A stretch of 36,392 nt of DNA, from contig CALFXX010000100.1 in NCBI GenBank assembly GCA_937952975.1, positions 1-36,392 on the forward strand, in the 5' to 3' direction. Under the pieces are notes generated by a model. That model saw only the letters and a list, made by a program, of their open reading frames with translations. It did not search any database and was not told the DNA's origin. Below are positions 1 to 9,048 of this stretch, piece after piece. Numbering within the stretch: position 1 is the first letter of the stretch; the number at the start of each line of letters is the position of its first letter. The position numbers and the translations under genes are program-made. The DNA is from an uncultured Alcaligenaceae bacterium (GTDB lineage: Bacteria; Pseudomonadota; Gammaproteobacteria; Burkholderiales; Burkholderiaceae_B).

Positions 1-1
1 G

Positions 2-1702
2 CACGTGTTCATCGCAAAAGATATGACAGAAGCCTTAGCCCAACGTGCCTCGTTGCCTGCAGGTGGTTTGCTGGTGGTGCAAGGTGGCCATTTAGTCGAT
101 GCAAACAGTGTGCGCTTTTATGCTCCAGATTCTGAACAAGCGGGTCTGCTCGCGCGTCAGCAAGAGATCGAAAACTTGCAGCGCGAAATCAAGGCACGTC
201 AGCTGATTGCTGATCAGTCGCGCTCGGCCGTCGCACAGGCCGAATCCGCCTGGCAGCAAGTGTCTCAGGCCTTGCCGCCGATGCGCCAGCGCGTGGGTGA
301 AATCACACGTCGCCTGCACGATTTACAACTCGAGCATACGCGTTTGGTTCAGCAGGTTGAGCAGACGCGTGAACGCTCAGGCCGACTTGAGCAAGACTTA
401 GCCGAGGTCGCCTCGCAACAAGAGGAATTACAAGCTACCAAAATCGAAGCCGAGACGCGTTTCGAAGAGCTTGATGCCGAAATCGCAACTTTGCAAGAAG
501 CCTACTCTGAGGCTGAAATGGCCGGCGAAGCGTTGGCCGATGAGGCACAGACTGCGCGTGATCGCCTGCGTGACCAAGAGCGCGGCGCCCAAGAAGCCGA
601 GTTCAACGAACGTGGCATTCGTGCGCGCATTGCTGAACTGCAACGCAACCTGCAAGTCGCAACCGAGCAAAATACCCGCGCGCAGCAAGAACTCATCACA
701 CTTGAATCTGACCTCTCTACGCTTGATGCAGCTGCGGCTGAGGCTGGTTTGCAAGAAGCGCTTGAGCTGCGTGCCGAGCGCGAAGAGGCCTTGGGTCGGG
801 TGCGTATCGAGATGGATACGTTGGCTGCGCAGTTGCGTGAGGCTGAAGAAGAGCGCCTCACGCTTGAACGCTCGCTTGAGCCGCGCCGTGAGCGCATCAT
901 GCAGTTGCAGTTGCAAGAGCAAGCGGCCCGACTGGCCGCCGAGCAGTTTGCCGAGCAACTGAACGAGCGTCAGGTTGACCGTCTTGCGGTGCAGGCCTCG
1001 CTTGCCGAGCAGCCTGAAGAATGGTCGCGCCCCGCTTGGTTGCAGTCCGAGGTTCAGCGTATTACGAAAAAAATCGAAAGCCTAGGGTCAGTTAACTTGG
1101 CCGCGCTCGATGAGCTGAATGAATCGCGCGAACGCAAAGGTTACCTTGATGCGCAATTCTTAGACCTACAGACTGCCATCAACACGCTCGAAGACGCGAT
1201 CCACAAAATCGATCGTGAAACCCGCGATTTATTGCAGACCACTTTTAACGAAGTCAATACGCACTTCGGCGAGCTGTTCCCTAAACTCTTTGGTGGGGGA
1301 GAGGCGCGTCTGATCATGACTGGCGATGAAATTTTGGATGCGGGTGTTCAAGTGATGGCTCAGCCACCCGGTAAACGCAACACCTCAATCCATTTGCTGT
1401 CGGGCGGAGAAAAAGCCCTGACGGCGACCGCTTTGGTGTTTGCCTTATTCAAATTGAACCCTGCCCCCTTCTGCTTGCTTGATGAGGTGGATGCACCACT
1501 TGATGACGCCAACACGGAGCGTTATGCTAATTTGGTGGGTAGTATGTCAGAGCACACGCAGTTTCTATTTATTTCGCATAATAAAATCGCGATGCAAATG
1601 GCACGACAGTTGATTGGTGTCACCATGCAAGAACAAGGTGTATCAAGAATTGTGGCAGTTGATATTGAATCGGCGCTGCAACTTGCAGCAGAAGCGGCTT
1701 AA
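2..1702 (+). CDS. smc: Chromosome segregation protein SMC, C-terminal half (5' end outside window)
   Basis: ATPase of the SMC condensin that compacts and segregates the chromosome with ScpA and ScpB. The reading frame is already open at the first bases, so the N-terminal head, first coiled-coil arm and most of the hinge lie upstream of the window. About 566 residues are visible: the tail of the hinge (a Gly-rich stretch in the first 35 residues), a long coiled-coil rich in Glu, Gln, Arg and Leu (roughly 45-340), then the C-terminal ATPase head. The head carries the ABC signature LSGGEK, the Walker B segment CLLDEVDAPLDDAN and the H-loop FISHN. Full-length family members are near 1,170 residues. 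The gene is followed after 15 bases by a zipA-like gene and then ligA, an order known from beta- and gammaproteobacteria that use SMC rather than MukB. No frame damage is visible. Confidence 0.97.
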   Translation, partial: HVFIAKDMTEALAQRASLPAGGLLVVQGGHLVDANSVRFYAPDSEQAGLLARQQEIENLQREIKARQLIADQSRSAVAQAESAWQQVSQALPPMRQRVGEITRRLHDLQLEHTRLVQQVEQTRERSGRLEQDLAEVASQQEELQATKIEAETRFEELDAEIATLQEAYSEAEMAGEALADEAQTARDRLRDQERGAQEAEFNERGIRARIAELQRNLQVATEQNTRAQQELITLESDLSTLDAAAAEAGLQEALELRAEREEALGRVRIEMDTLAAQLREAEEERLTLERSLEPRRERIMQLQLQEQAARLAAEQFAEQLNERQVDRLAVQASLAEQPEEWSRPAWLQSEVQRITKKIESLGSVNLAALDELNESRERKGYLDAQFLDLQTAINTLEDAIHKIDRETRDLLQTTFNEVNTHFGELFPKLFGGGEARLIMTGDEILDAGVQVMAQPPGKRNTSIHLLSGGEKALTATALVFALFKLNPAPFCLLDEVDAPLDDANTERYANLVGSMSEHTQFLFISHNKIAMQMARQLIGVTMQEQGVSRIVAVDIESALQLAAEAA

Positions 1703-1717
1703 TTCTAGGGTCTACAC

Positions 1718-2764
1718 ATGAGTGAGTTGCAGATCTATCTGATTGTTTTGGGCGCAGCGGTGATTTTGCTGCTGCTGGGCTTTAATTGGATTCAAGATCT
1801 GCGTGTGCGTAAGCGCATGCAGGCTGAGTTACCCAAGATTGACCAAGATCCCCTTTTGGGTGAACCTACCTTCAGCGATAGTGGGCGTCGCGAGCCCGGC
1901 CTCGGGGGCGGGGCGGTGGTGCTGCCTTTCACCGGAGGCGCGCAAAGTACAGCGGACGCTGATTCGCTTGAGCCTGACTCAGCCACTGAGGCTGTAATTG
2001 AAATGACCTTTCAAGGGCCAATGACCGGCGAAGATTTGGCGCCTTTGCTGATGTCTTTGCGCGTGGCTGGTCGAAAAGCGGTTAGGGTGTTTGTGCAAAA
2101 CGTGCAAGGCCAGCACTCTTTGCAGATCGACCCTCACGATCAATATATTTCGGTTCAGTTGGCCGTCTTGTTGGCCAATCGCAGTGGCCCGTTAAGTGCC
2201 ATTGAGTGGTCGCAAATTTTCACGCGGGCGCAAACCTTAGCCGATCAGCTTGAGTGCACGCTTGAGGCCCCCGAGCAGCAACAAGTCGTTGAGTTGGCAC
2301 GCCGCTTAGATCAGATCTGCGAAGGGCTGGATACCCAGGTGGGCTTGACCTTATTGCTGGCGGGCGTACGCTCAGTCACAGATGTGAGCAGCGCAGCGCA
2401 ATCGATGGGTTTTGTGCCCTACATGGGGCGTTTTGCCTGGTGTGGTGATCACGGTTTTGTTTGCTTTACCCTGTCGCGGGCCGACGAAGAGTCGTTTGAT
2501 GCGGGTATGGCGGGAGTCGATCGTCTAAGTTTGTTGTTGGATGTTCCGCGTAGTCCAGTTGATACGCGTGCGTTTGGTCGTATGGCCGAGATTGGGCAAG
2601 AACTCGCTCGACGTCTGGGGGCTGAGCTCGTTGATGATCAAGATCGCGTCCTGCAAGCCGGTGCCGAACTTTTAATCGACGAGCAACTTAAAACCGTTTA
2701 TGTCAACCTTGAACATGCTGGTTTTAATGCGGGTGGTGCGCGCGCCTTGCGCGTGTTTGTTTAA
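1718..2764 (+). CDS. zipA: ZipA-like cell division protein with FtsZ-binding domain
   Basis: Inner-membrane protein expected to tether FtsZ to the membrane at the division site. It has 348 residues: a short periplasmic N-terminus, one transmembrane helix (about residues 6-25, Leu/Ile/Val-rich), a basic cytoplasmic stretch (RVRKRMQ), a variable Gly/Pro/Asp-rich linker to about residue 90, and a globular C-terminal half matching the ZipA FtsZ-binding fold in length and order. The protein sequence is weakly conserved in this family, so the call rests on topology plus the position between smc and ligA, where betaproteobacteria carry this gene. It starts 15 bases after the smc stop and ends 18 bases before the ligA ATG, so the three are likely cotranscribed. 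Confidence 0.85.
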   Translation: MSELQIYLIVLGAAVILLLLGFNWIQDLRVRKRMQAELPKIDQDPLLGEPTFSDSGRREPGLGGGAVVLPFTGGAQSTADADSLEPDSATEAVIEMTFQGPMTGEDLAPLLMSLRVAGRKAVRVFVQNVQGQHSLQIDPHDQYISVQLAVLLANRSGPLSAIEWSQIFTRAQTLADQLECTLEAPEQQQVVELARRLDQICEGLDTQVGLTLLLAGVRSVTDVSSAAQSMGFVPYMGRFAWCGDHGFVCFTLSRADEESFDAGMAGVDRLSLLLDVPRSPVDTRAFGRMAEIGQELARRLGAELVDDQDRVLQAGAELLIDEQLKTVYVNLEHAGFNAGGARALRVFV

Positions 2765-2782
2765 CGCTCGTTGGGGCGGTGT

Positions 2783-4813
2783 ATGACAGAAGCCCATACG
2801 CGCGCAGCGTGGCTGCGTGGCGAGATCGAGCGACACAATCACGCCTACTACGTGCAGGATGCGCCTCAGACCAGTGACGCCCAGTACGATTTGCTGATGC
2901 GCGAACTGCAGGCGCTTGAAGCCAGCCACCCAGAATTGATTACACCCGAATCTCCCACACAACGGGTGGGTGCTGCCCCCTTGACGGCGTTTGGCAGCGT
3001 GACGCACGCGGTCCCCATGTTGTCGTTGGGTAACGCCTTTGAAGCTGAAGACGTACACGCCTTTGATAAGCGTGTTGCCGATACGCTCAGAGCAGCAGGT
3101 AAGCTCAGTGGCGCTGAGCAGGTGGATTACTTCTGCGAACTCAAGCTAGATGGCTTGGCGATTAACCTGCGTTACGAACGCGGCGTACTCGTGCAAGCGG
3201 CGACCCGCGGCGATGGGCAAACCGGTGAAGACGTGACGAGCAATATACGTACGATCAAGTCGATTCCGCTTCGTTTGACGGGCGAGCCTCACGAAATCCC
3301 TGAGGTGCTTGAAGTGCGTGGTGAGGTCTTTATGAACCTGGCTGATTTCGATCAGTTGAACGAAGCGCAGCGTACGCGTGGTGAAAAAGTCTTTGTCAAT
3401 CCGCGTAACGCGGCGGCAGGTAGTTTGCGACAACTTGATCCTCGTATCACGGCCCAACGCCCGTTGAGATTTTTTGCGTATGGTTGGGGTGATGTAGGTG
3501 GTTTGCAATTGATCAAACATAGCGACATGCTTGATTGGATGGCGCGCTTAGGTTTGCCTGTCAACGTGACCCAGCATGTCGTGGCTCAAGGTGCTATGGA
3601 CTTGTTGCGCTATTACGAGCAGGTCGGTGCGCGTCGTGCAAGCCTGCCCTACGACATTGACGGCGTCGTGTACAAAGTCAACGATCTTGATGCCCAACGC
3701 GTGTTGGGTTTTGTCGCGCGTGCACCGCGCTTTGCGGTTGCACATAAATTTCCGGCGCAAGAGGCGTTCACCACACTGTTAGACATCGAGGTACAAGTCG
3801 GGCGCACGGGTGCGATTACCCCGGTAGCGCGGTTATCCCCCGTGTTCGTCGGGGGCGTCACAGTCACTAATGCCACCTTGCATAATGAGGATGAAATTCG
3901 TCGCAAAGACGTTCGTGTGGGGGATACGGTTGTTGTGCGTCGTGCCGGCGATGTGATCCCTGAAGTCGTAGGCCCTGTGCTTGAAAAACGCCCTGCGTTT
4001 GCACCACAATTTGTGATGATCACCGCCTGCCCAGTCTGTGGCTCTGCGATTGAACGTCTTGAAGACGAAGCGATTGCGCGTTGCACCGGTGGCTTGTTTT
4101 GTGCTGCTCAGCGCAAGCAAAGTTTGATTCATGCGGCTGGCCGCAAGGCGCTCGACATTGAAGGCTTAGGCGAAAAACTGGTCGAACAACTCGTCGATCG
4201 TGAGCGGATTCATTCGCTTGCCGATATCTTTACTCTGCAAGCGGCTGAGCTTGCAGGCTTTGAGCGCATGGGGCAAAAATCAGCAGACAATTTGATCGCC
4301 GCGATTCAGCAAGCTAAACAACCACTCCTGGGGCGCTTAATTTTTGCTTTAGGGATTCGTCATGTCGGCGAAACGACCGCGCGTGATTTGGCGTTGCATT
4401 TTGGCTCGATTGAGAACTTGATGGCGGCAAGTGTAGATGACTTGTTAGGCGTCAATGATGTGGGTCCAGTGGTTGCCGGTTCAATAGCGCGTTTTTTTGC
4501 CGAAACGCATAATCAAGGGGTTGTGCACGCTTTGCGTGAGCAAGGTGTTGAGCCTCAAGCTGAAGTGGCAGCTCGCAGCGCGGGCTTATCCGGAAAAACC
4601 TTTGTGCTGACAGGTACGCTACCGGTGTGGTCGCGCGAAGATGCGTCAAGCCTGATCGTTGCTGCGGGTGGCAAAGTCACGGGTTCGGTGTCTCGCAAAA
4701 CCTCGTTCGTTGTTGCGGGTACCGACGCTGGCAGCAAACTTGAAAAAGCGCGCGAGCTAGGTGTGACCGTGCTTGACGAAGACGGCTTGCGCGCGTTGTT
4801 GGCGCAAACCTAG
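2783..4813 (+). CDS. ligA: NAD-dependent DNA ligase LigA
   Basis: Seals nicks in DNA using NAD+, in replication and repair. From the ATG chosen here the product is 676 residues, the usual length. An in-frame TTG twelve bases upstream is possible but less likely. Visible in order: domain Ia (HNHAYYVQD near residue 20); the adenylation domain with the catalytic lysine in ELKLDGLA (Lys about 121) and TRGDGQTGEDVT; the OB fold; a four-cysteine zinc site (CPVC, then RC and FC, near residue 420); helix-hairpin-helix repeats (LAGFERMGQKSADNL, LLGVNDVGPVV); and a C-terminal BRCT domain (GKTFVLTGTL onward). All expected motifs are intact. It is the last gene of the smc-zipA-ligA run and is followed by a hairpin. 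Confidence 0.98.
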   Translation: MTEAHTRAAWLRGEIERHNHAYYVQDAPQTSDAQYDLLMRELQALEASHPELITPESPTQRVGAAPLTAFGSVTHAVPMLSLGNAFEAEDVHAFDKRVADTLRAAGKLSGAEQVDYFCELKLDGLAINLRYERGVLVQAATRGDGQTGEDVTSNIRTIKSIPLRLTGEPHEIPEVLEVRGEVFMNLADFDQLNEAQRTRGEKVFVNPRNAAAGSLRQLDPRITAQRPLRFFAYGWGDVGGLQLIKHSDMLDWMARLGLPVNVTQHVVAQGAMDLLRYYEQVGARRASLPYDIDGVVYKVNDLDAQRVLGFVARAPRFAVAHKFPAQEAFTTLLDIEVQVGRTGAITPVARLSPVFVGGVTVTNATLHNEDEIRRKDVRVGDTVVVRRAGDVIPEVVGPVLEKRPAFAPQFVMITACPVCGSAIERLEDEAIARCTGGLFCAAQRKQSLIHAAGRKALDIEGLGEKLVEQLVDRERIHSLADIFTLQAAELAGFERMGQKSADNLIAAIQQAKQPLLGRLIFALGIRHVGETTARDLALHFGSIENLMAASVDDLLGVNDVGPVVAGSIARFFAETHNQGVVHALREQGVEPQAEVAARSAGLSGKTFVLTGTLPVWSREDASSLIVAAGGKVTGSVSRKTSFVVAGTDAGSKLEKARELGVTVLDEDGLRALLAQT

Positions 4814-4900
4814 CAGTTGTTATAGCTCCGCCTCTGTCGCATCGCTGTTGCCGGCGTGTCGCAAACAGTAGACACTAAAATAGTAGGTACTAAAAGTAGA

Positions 4901-4935
4901 AACCCCCAAACGGCGTTTATTCACCGTTGGGGGTT
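4901..4935. terminator. Hairpin between convergent ligA and parvulin genes, likely bidirectional terminator
   Basis: The arm AACCCCCAAACGG (4901-4913) pairs with CCGTTGGGGGTT (4924-4935), with one bulged base and a 10-base loop. On the - strand the hairpin is followed by a loosely T-rich stretch; on the + strand the tail is weakly T-rich. Its position between two converging genes fits termination of both. The rest of the 195-base gap (4814-5008) holds no gene that I can see. Confidence 0.65.
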
Positions 4936-5008
4936 GTTCAGTCGTTCATGACCGGCTGTTGCCGTGCCTGCTCAGGACACGATCGGGTTCAGTCACCGGA
5001 CTTTAAAC

Positions 5009-5788
5009 TTACTTAATCGTTGCTTTGCCGCGCAATTCAGCCTGATAGGTCGACAAAGCCGTTTGCTTCATCATCTCTTCGAGTTGAGGGCGAACCTGCT
5101 CAAACGGAGGAAACTCAATCGGGCGAATATCAATCACCTCAATCACGTGCCAGCCGTATTGAGATTGAACGGGTGCAGTGGCGAGCTCACCTTTTTTAGT
5201 CGCAGCAACGGCTTTCGCAAACGGCTCGACGTAGTTGGTGTTAGGAGCCCAACCAAGATCTCCACCTTTTTCAGCAGAGCCTGTGTCTTTTGATTGCTTG
5301 GCCAAGTCTTCAAACTTAGCCGATTTGGCTTTGAGTTTGGCGTGCATGTCATTTGCAAGCTTTTCGTCATCAACCAAAATATGACGCACGTTGTATTCAA
5401 ATTTGCCAGATTCAGCTTTTTTGAGTTTTTCGTACTCGACTTTGGCAGTGGCTTCAGTTACGGGATTCTTTTTGACATAGTCGGCCATCAAGGCTTGAAC
5501 CATAATCCCTTGGCGGCTTAATTCAAGTTGAATCGCAACGCTTGGGTCTTTGGCGATGCCAGCTTGCTCAGCCGCTTGCACCATCACCTGACGATTGATC
5601 AACTCTTCTTTGACCTGTTCGCGTAACTGGGGGGTATCTGTGGCGCCCTGACCCTGACTGATCAGCAGTTTGACAAACTGATCGACGCTTTCTTGAGTGA
5701 TGGCTTTGCCGTTTACAGTCGCCACATTTTGTGCATACAGAGGTGCTGCAAGCGCCAACGAGGCGGCGAGCATAATGATACGTTTCAT
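5009..5788 (-). CDS. Periplasmic parvulin-type peptidyl-prolyl cis-trans isomerase
   Basis: Folding helper of the SurA/PpiC/PrsA type that isomerises peptidyl-prolyl bonds in the periplasm. It has 259 residues. An N-terminal signal peptide (MKRIIMLAASLALAAPLYA, cleavage after about residue 19) is followed by an SurA-like helical N-domain (about 20-125) and a single parvulin domain. The parvulin domain begins at VRHILV and contains the family segments SAEKGGDLGW and the C-terminal QYGWHVIEV. A Shine-Dalgarno-like AAAGGA lies just before the ATG. The start codon overlaps the stop of the upstream bolA gene, so the two are translationally coupled. Related betaproteobacteria have the same msrB-yciB-bolA-parvulin order. 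The closest named family could be PpiC or a short SurA-like protein; sequence alone does not decide. Confidence 0.93.
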   Translation of the reverse strand: MKRIIMLAASLALAAPLYAQNVATVNGKAITQESVDQFVKLLISQGQGATDTPQLREQVKEELINRQVMVQAAEQAGIAKDPSVAIQLELSRQGIMVQALMADYVKKNPVTEATAKVEYEKLKKAESGKFEYNVRHILVDDEKLANDMHAKLKAKSAKFEDLAKQSKDTGSAEKGGDLGWAPNTNYVEPFAKAVAATKKGELATAPVQSQYGWHVIEVIDIRPIEFPPFEQVRPQLEEMMKQTALSTYQAELRGKATIK

Positions 5789-6093
5789 GGATTTCCTTTG
5801 GAGGGCGCCCGAGTTGTCAGTGCAAGTGCGTGAATCGGGAATGGGATTAAATCGCGCAAAAGATCATACACCAGCCGATGTTGCGCAACCATCGGTCGGT
5901 TAGAAAAGCATTCGGCCACAATGGTGGCCCGAAAGTGACTGGCCCCACCTTTGTTGCCCGCGTGGCCCGCATGCAAATGCGACTCATCTTGAATGTCGAG
6001 TTGAATCGCGTTGAGCACGGCGAGGCGCTCTTGCAAGAGCCTCAGATGAGGGTTTGTCTGGGCGGCGCCAGAGTTCGACGAGGGGGCACTCAT
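5785..6093 (-). CDS. bolA: BolA family protein
   Basis: Small cytoplasmic protein of the BolA/IbaG family, known to pair with monothiol glutaredoxins around a [2Fe-2S] centre and to affect cell shape and stress responses. It has 102 residues. The BolA core is clear: LQERLAVLN near the start, the DESHLHAGHAG and SHFRATIVAECF strands, and the helix RPMVAQHRLVYDLLRDLI containing the conserved His of the family. There is a short, poorly conserved N-terminal extension rich in Ser/Asn/Ala. Both ends overlap neighbours by four bases (ATGA type), which indicates tight coupling with yciB upstream and the parvulin gene downstream. Confidence 0.94.
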   Translation of the reverse strand: MSAPSSNSGAAQTNPHLRLLQERLAVLNAIQLDIQDESHLHAGHAGNKGGASHFRATIVAECFSNRPMVAQHRLVYDLLRDLIPFPIHALALTTRAPSKGNP

Positions 6094-6647
6094 GACTTGG
6101 GCCCACTGTCTTTGGTGTCGATGTGTTTACCTAGCCAGACCGATTGCCCAATGACAAAGGCAATCAGCAGGCCCATCAACCCAAACACTTTAAAGTTGAC
6201 CCATTGATCAGTCGTGAAATAGCCCGAAAATGCGACAAAGAGGTTGATGGCGCCCGCAGCGATAAAGAACAGCGCCCAGCTCAGATTGAGGCGCGTCCAG
6301 GCCGCATCGCCCATCGAGATTTTTTCGCCTAGCAGTTTCTGCATCAGGTTGCGGCCTAAAAACAGTTGGCTCACTAACAGTACGCCACCAAATAGCCAGT
6401 ACAGCATGGTGGGCTTCCATTTAATGAACGTATCGTCTTTAAACCAAAGCGTTGCGCCACCAAAAACAACAATGACACCAAGATTGATCCAATGCATGCC
6501 TTCGATCGGTTTGCCAGTCAATTTGATCCATACAATTTGCAAGATCGCTGCGGCCATCGCAACGCCCGTTGCGACATAGATATCGGCAAACTTGTAAGCC
6601 GCAAAAAATAAAATCAGCGGAAACAGGTCAAAGAGAAATTTTTTCAT
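6090..6647 (-). CDS. yciB: Inner-membrane septation protein A (YciB/IspZ family)
   Basis: Integral inner-membrane protein of the YciB family, linked in other bacteria to normal septation and envelope integrity. It has 185 residues with about five hydrophobic segments. The family pattern is recognisable: MKKFLFDLFPLILFFAAYK at the N-terminus, a central pair of helices with the charged loop DDTFIKWKPTMLYWLFG, and LNLSWALFFIAAGAINLFVA near the C-terminus. The length is typical. It lies 42 bases downstream of msrB and overlaps bolA by four bases. Confidence 0.95.
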   Translation of the reverse strand: MKKFLFDLFPLILFFAAYKFADIYVATGVAMAAAILQIVWIKLTGKPIEGMHWINLGVIVVFGGATLWFKDDTFIKWKPTMLYWLFGGVLLVSQLFLGRNLMQKLLGEKISMGDAAWTRLNLSWALFFIAAGAINLFVAFSGYFTTDQWVNFKVFGLMGLLIAFVIGQSVWLGKHIDTKDSGPKS

Positions 6648-6689
6648 TGTTAGCTTTGTAAAGCCTCGCCGCTGAGTGCGAGGTTGACC

Positions 6690-7088
6690 TTAAGGTTTGA
6701 GTGGCTCAAAAGTCAGTGAAAGTGAATTGATGCAATAGCGCAAGCCTGTTGGGGGCGGGCCATCGGGAAACACATGACCCAGGTGGCTATCGCAGACGTT
6801 ACACATCACTTCAGTGCGAATCATGCCGTGTGAATGGTCTGTTTCTTCGCGTACGTTGTCGCCGTCGATCGCCACAAAATAGCTTGGCCAGCCGCAACCC
6901 GCATCAAATTTTGTGTCAGAGGCGAACAGGGCGGTGCCACAGCCCACACAGCGATAGACGCCATGTTCGTTGTGATCCCAGTAACGCCCCGTAAACGGCC
7001 GTTCGGTGCCTTTTTGACGTGCGACGTAATATTCTTCGGCAGAAAGCTGGGCTTTCCATTCGGCGTCGGTTTTGATGATTTTTTTCAT
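6690..7088 (-). CDS. msrB: Peptide-methionine (R)-S-oxide reductase MsrB
   Basis: Repairs methionine-R-sulfoxide in oxidised proteins. It has 132 residues. The zinc-binding pairs Cys47/Cys50 (CVGC) and Cys96/Cys99 (CNVC) are present, as are the conserved GCGWPSY segment with Cys65 and the catalytic Cys119 in RYCINSLSL. No signal peptide is seen, so it should be cytoplasmic. It is the first gene of the msrB-yciB-bolA-parvulin run and is divergent from bioM across a 95-base spacer that should hold both promoters. I could not assign confident -35/-10 boxes there. Confidence 0.97.
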   Translation of the reverse strand: MKKIIKTDAEWKAQLSAEEYYVARQKGTERPFTGRYWDHNEHGVYRCVGCGTALFASDTKFDAGCGWPSYFVAIDGDNVREETDHSHGMIRTEVMCNVCDSHLGHVFPDGPPPTGLRYCINSLSLTFEPLKP

Positions 7089-7183
7089 ATGGGATGTTCG
7101 AGTGCAGATATCTGAAAAAGTTCAGTACGCATTTTACGATGCAATGCGTGTTTTCCGAGGGTTATCGGGCATAATCGGTCACC

Positions 7184-7861
7184 ATGTTAATCGAGTTTAA
7201 AAACGTCTCTGTTGAGCGCGAGCGCCGCTTGGTGTTGACCGAGCTGACTTTGACCCTGTCTGAGCAGCGCATTGGGGTCGTGGGCCCTAATGGCTCAGGA
7301 AAAAGTTCGTTTGTTCGGCTGATCAATGGCTTACTTGTACCCAAAACGGGGCAAGTCTGTATCGACGGGATCGACACCGCGCGGGACGTGGCTGCGGTGC
7401 GTCGTAAAGTTGGTTTCGTATTTCAGAACCCTGACAACCAGATTGTGTTTCCGGTCGTGCATGAAGACATTGAGTTTGGCCTCAAGCAGCGCGAACCTGA
7501 TCTTAAGCGTCGTGCCTTGCGCGCGCAGGCAGCGCTCGAGCGTCTGGGCGTCGGCCACCTCACCGAGCGTAGCGTGCACACCTTGTCGGGTGGCGAACGC
7601 CAGCTTGTAGCCTTGGCCGCCGTGCTTGCCACCGAACCAGAAATTCTGGTGTTTGACGAACCCACCACGCAGCTTGATCTACGTTTGCGCAACCGGTTTG
7701 AACGGCACTTGGCCGAGTTACCGCAACCAGCCTTGGTGGTGAGTCACGATTTGACCTTGATGCAGCAGATGGATCGTGTGCTGGTGATTGATCAAGGGCG
7801 CCTCGCGTTTGATGGCGAACCGGTTGAAGCACTGACCTGGTATCAAGCGCATTGCGCCTAA
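7184..7861 (+). CDS. bioM: Biotin ECF transporter ATPase BioM
   Basis: ATP-binding subunit of the energy-coupling factor importer for biotin. It has 225 residues. Motifs in order: Walker A GPNGSGKSS (about residues 34-42), the Q-loop FQNPDNQIVFPVVHEDIEFG typical of ECF A-components, the signature LSGGERQ, Walker B ILVFDEPTTQLD and the H-loop VVSHDL. The short length and the QNPDNQ segment distinguish it from other ABC ATPases. It is followed after three bases by bioN, which overlaps bioY, making a three-gene operon of the bioMNY type known in Rhizobium and other proteobacteria. Biotin specificity comes from bioY downstream. Confidence 0.95.
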   Translation: MLIEFKNVSVERERRLVLTELTLTLSEQRIGVVGPNGSGKSSFVRLINGLLVPKTGQVCIDGIDTARDVAAVRRKVGFVFQNPDNQIVFPVVHEDIEFGLKQREPDLKRRALRAQAALERLGVGHLTERSVHTLSGGERQLVALAAVLATEPEILVFDEPTTQLDLRLRNRFERHLAELPQPALVVSHDLTLMQQMDRVLVIDQGRLAFDGEPVEALTWYQAHCA

Positions 7862-7864
7862 AAA

Positions 7865-8494
7865 ATGATTGGATCTCTTTATTTGCCCGGCAACACTTGG
7901 TTGCACCTCGCACCCGCTGGTTTAAAGCTAGCGGTCTTGGCCCTGGGTAGCACTGTAATGATGTGGGTGCATTCGCCCGCACTCTTATTGATTGCGTGCG
8001 TACTGGTGTGCTTAGCCCTGCGTTCTACAGGTGCGTCGCTGCAGCAAGTTTGGCAGCAGGTGCGTCCGCTGGTCTGGTTGCTGTTGGTGTTGGGCGGCTT
8101 GTCTGTGTGGTCTCACGGCGTCTTGCAAACGCTTGAAATGATTCTGCGACTGTGTGCGCTGGTGCTCGCTGCCTTGGTCGTATCTATGACCACGCCACTC
8201 ACGCAGATGATGCAAGTGGTAGCTTGGCTGCTTCGGCCCTTTGAACGGTTGGGTTGGGTGAATTCCGAAAGAGTGGCATTAGGCGTTGGGTTGACGTTAC
8301 GTTTGATCCCTGAGCTCGGCGTGCAGTGGCAGGACATTCGCGAGGCTCAACTGGCAAGAGGCTTAACACCTAGCCCACTGACGATGGGTGTGCCGATGCT
8401 GTTGCGTACCTTACGGCGTGCCGATGAAATCGCCGAAGCGATTGATGCGCGTACCTTTTCTACTTCTAGCTCACGACAAGACAAAGCGACATGA
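7865..8494 (+). CDS. bioN: Biotin ECF transporter transmembrane subunit BioN (EcfT-like)
   Basis: Membrane coupling subunit (T-component) that links BioM to BioY. It has 209 residues with four or five hydrophobic segments, including a very Leu/Val-rich block at about residues 60-115. The two cytoplasmic coupling motifs of T-components are visible: AQLARGL near residue 160 and EAIDARTF near the C-terminus (the A-R-G and A-R-T/S signatures). The start lies three bases after the bioM stop. The stop overlaps the bioY start by four bases. Confidence 0.92.
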   Translation: MIGSLYLPGNTWLHLAPAGLKLAVLALGSTVMMWVHSPALLLIACVLVCLALRSTGASLQQVWQQVRPLVWLLLVLGGLSVWSHGVLQTLEMILRLCALVLAALVVSMTTPLTQMMQVVAWLLRPFERLGWVNSERVALGVGLTLRLIPELGVQWQDIREAQLARGLTPSPLTMGVPMLLRTLRRADEIAEAIDARTFSTSSSRQDKAT

Positions 8495-9048
8495 TCTTAA
8501 GAACGAAAGATATTGTGTTGGTGGCTCTCTTTTCTGCACTACTCGTAGTGCTTGGATTGCTTCCTCCGATACCAATGCCCTTAGTGCCTGTACCGCTCAC
8601 GCTACAAACCTTTGGTGTGATGCTTGCAGGCTTGCTCTTGGGGCCAGTCCGAGGCAGCTTGGTGCTGGTGCTCTACGTTGGTTTAGCCTTGATGGGCTTG
8701 CCCGTATTGCCAGGTGGCCGTGCTGGTTTGGCGGTGTTGGCAGGCCCGACGGCGGGTTTTTTAATCGGAATGATCCCTGGCGCTGCGCTGACAGGGTGGT
8801 TGGCGGGAAAGCCTCTTTTGGATCCCAAGACAACACGCCTTCCCGCAATATTGCGTTGCGCGTTTGCTGCGGTCTGTGGCGGGATCGCGGTGGTGTATGG
8901 CATCGGCGTGCCGTGGCTGGCTTTTGTAACGGATATGGGTTTAGCTAAGGCGTGTTGGGCAGTGCTGGTGTTTTTGCCAGGTGATCTGCTTAAAGCGGCG
9001 GTTGCGGCAGTCGTCGCACAGCGCATCCGGCGCATACATATTATTTAG
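8491..9048 (+). CDS. bioY: Biotin ECF transporter substrate-binding protein BioY
   Basis: Membrane-embedded biotin-binding S-component. It has 185 residues and six predicted hydrophobic segments. The BioY hallmark region is intact: PLTLQTFGVMLAGLLLG, then LYVGLALMGLPVLPGG and the Gly-rich AGPTAGFLIG before the third and fourth helices. Together with BioM and BioN this is a complete tripartite biotin importer. No biotin synthesis gene is present in the window, so whether the cell is a biotin auxotroph cannot be told. No BioR or BirA operator was recognised upstream of bioM. Confidence 0.95.
   Translation: MILRTKDIVLVALFSALLVVLGLLPPIPMPLVPVPLTLQTFGVMLAGLLLGPVRGSLVLVLYVGLALMGLPVLPGGRAGLAVLAGPTAGFLIGMIPGAALTGWLAGKPLLDPKTTRLPAILRCAFAAVCGGIAVVYGIGVPWLAFVTDMGLAKACWAVLVFLPGDLLKAAVAAVVAQRIRRIHII

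Noticed and set aside
428..962. Overlapping open frames on both strands inside smc
   Set aside because: They are shadows of the repetitive Glu/Arg/Leu codons of the coiled-coil and contain no family motif or ribosome site.
7089..7183. BioR or BirA operator upstream of bioM
   Set aside because: No dyad matching the known operators could be found in the spacer.
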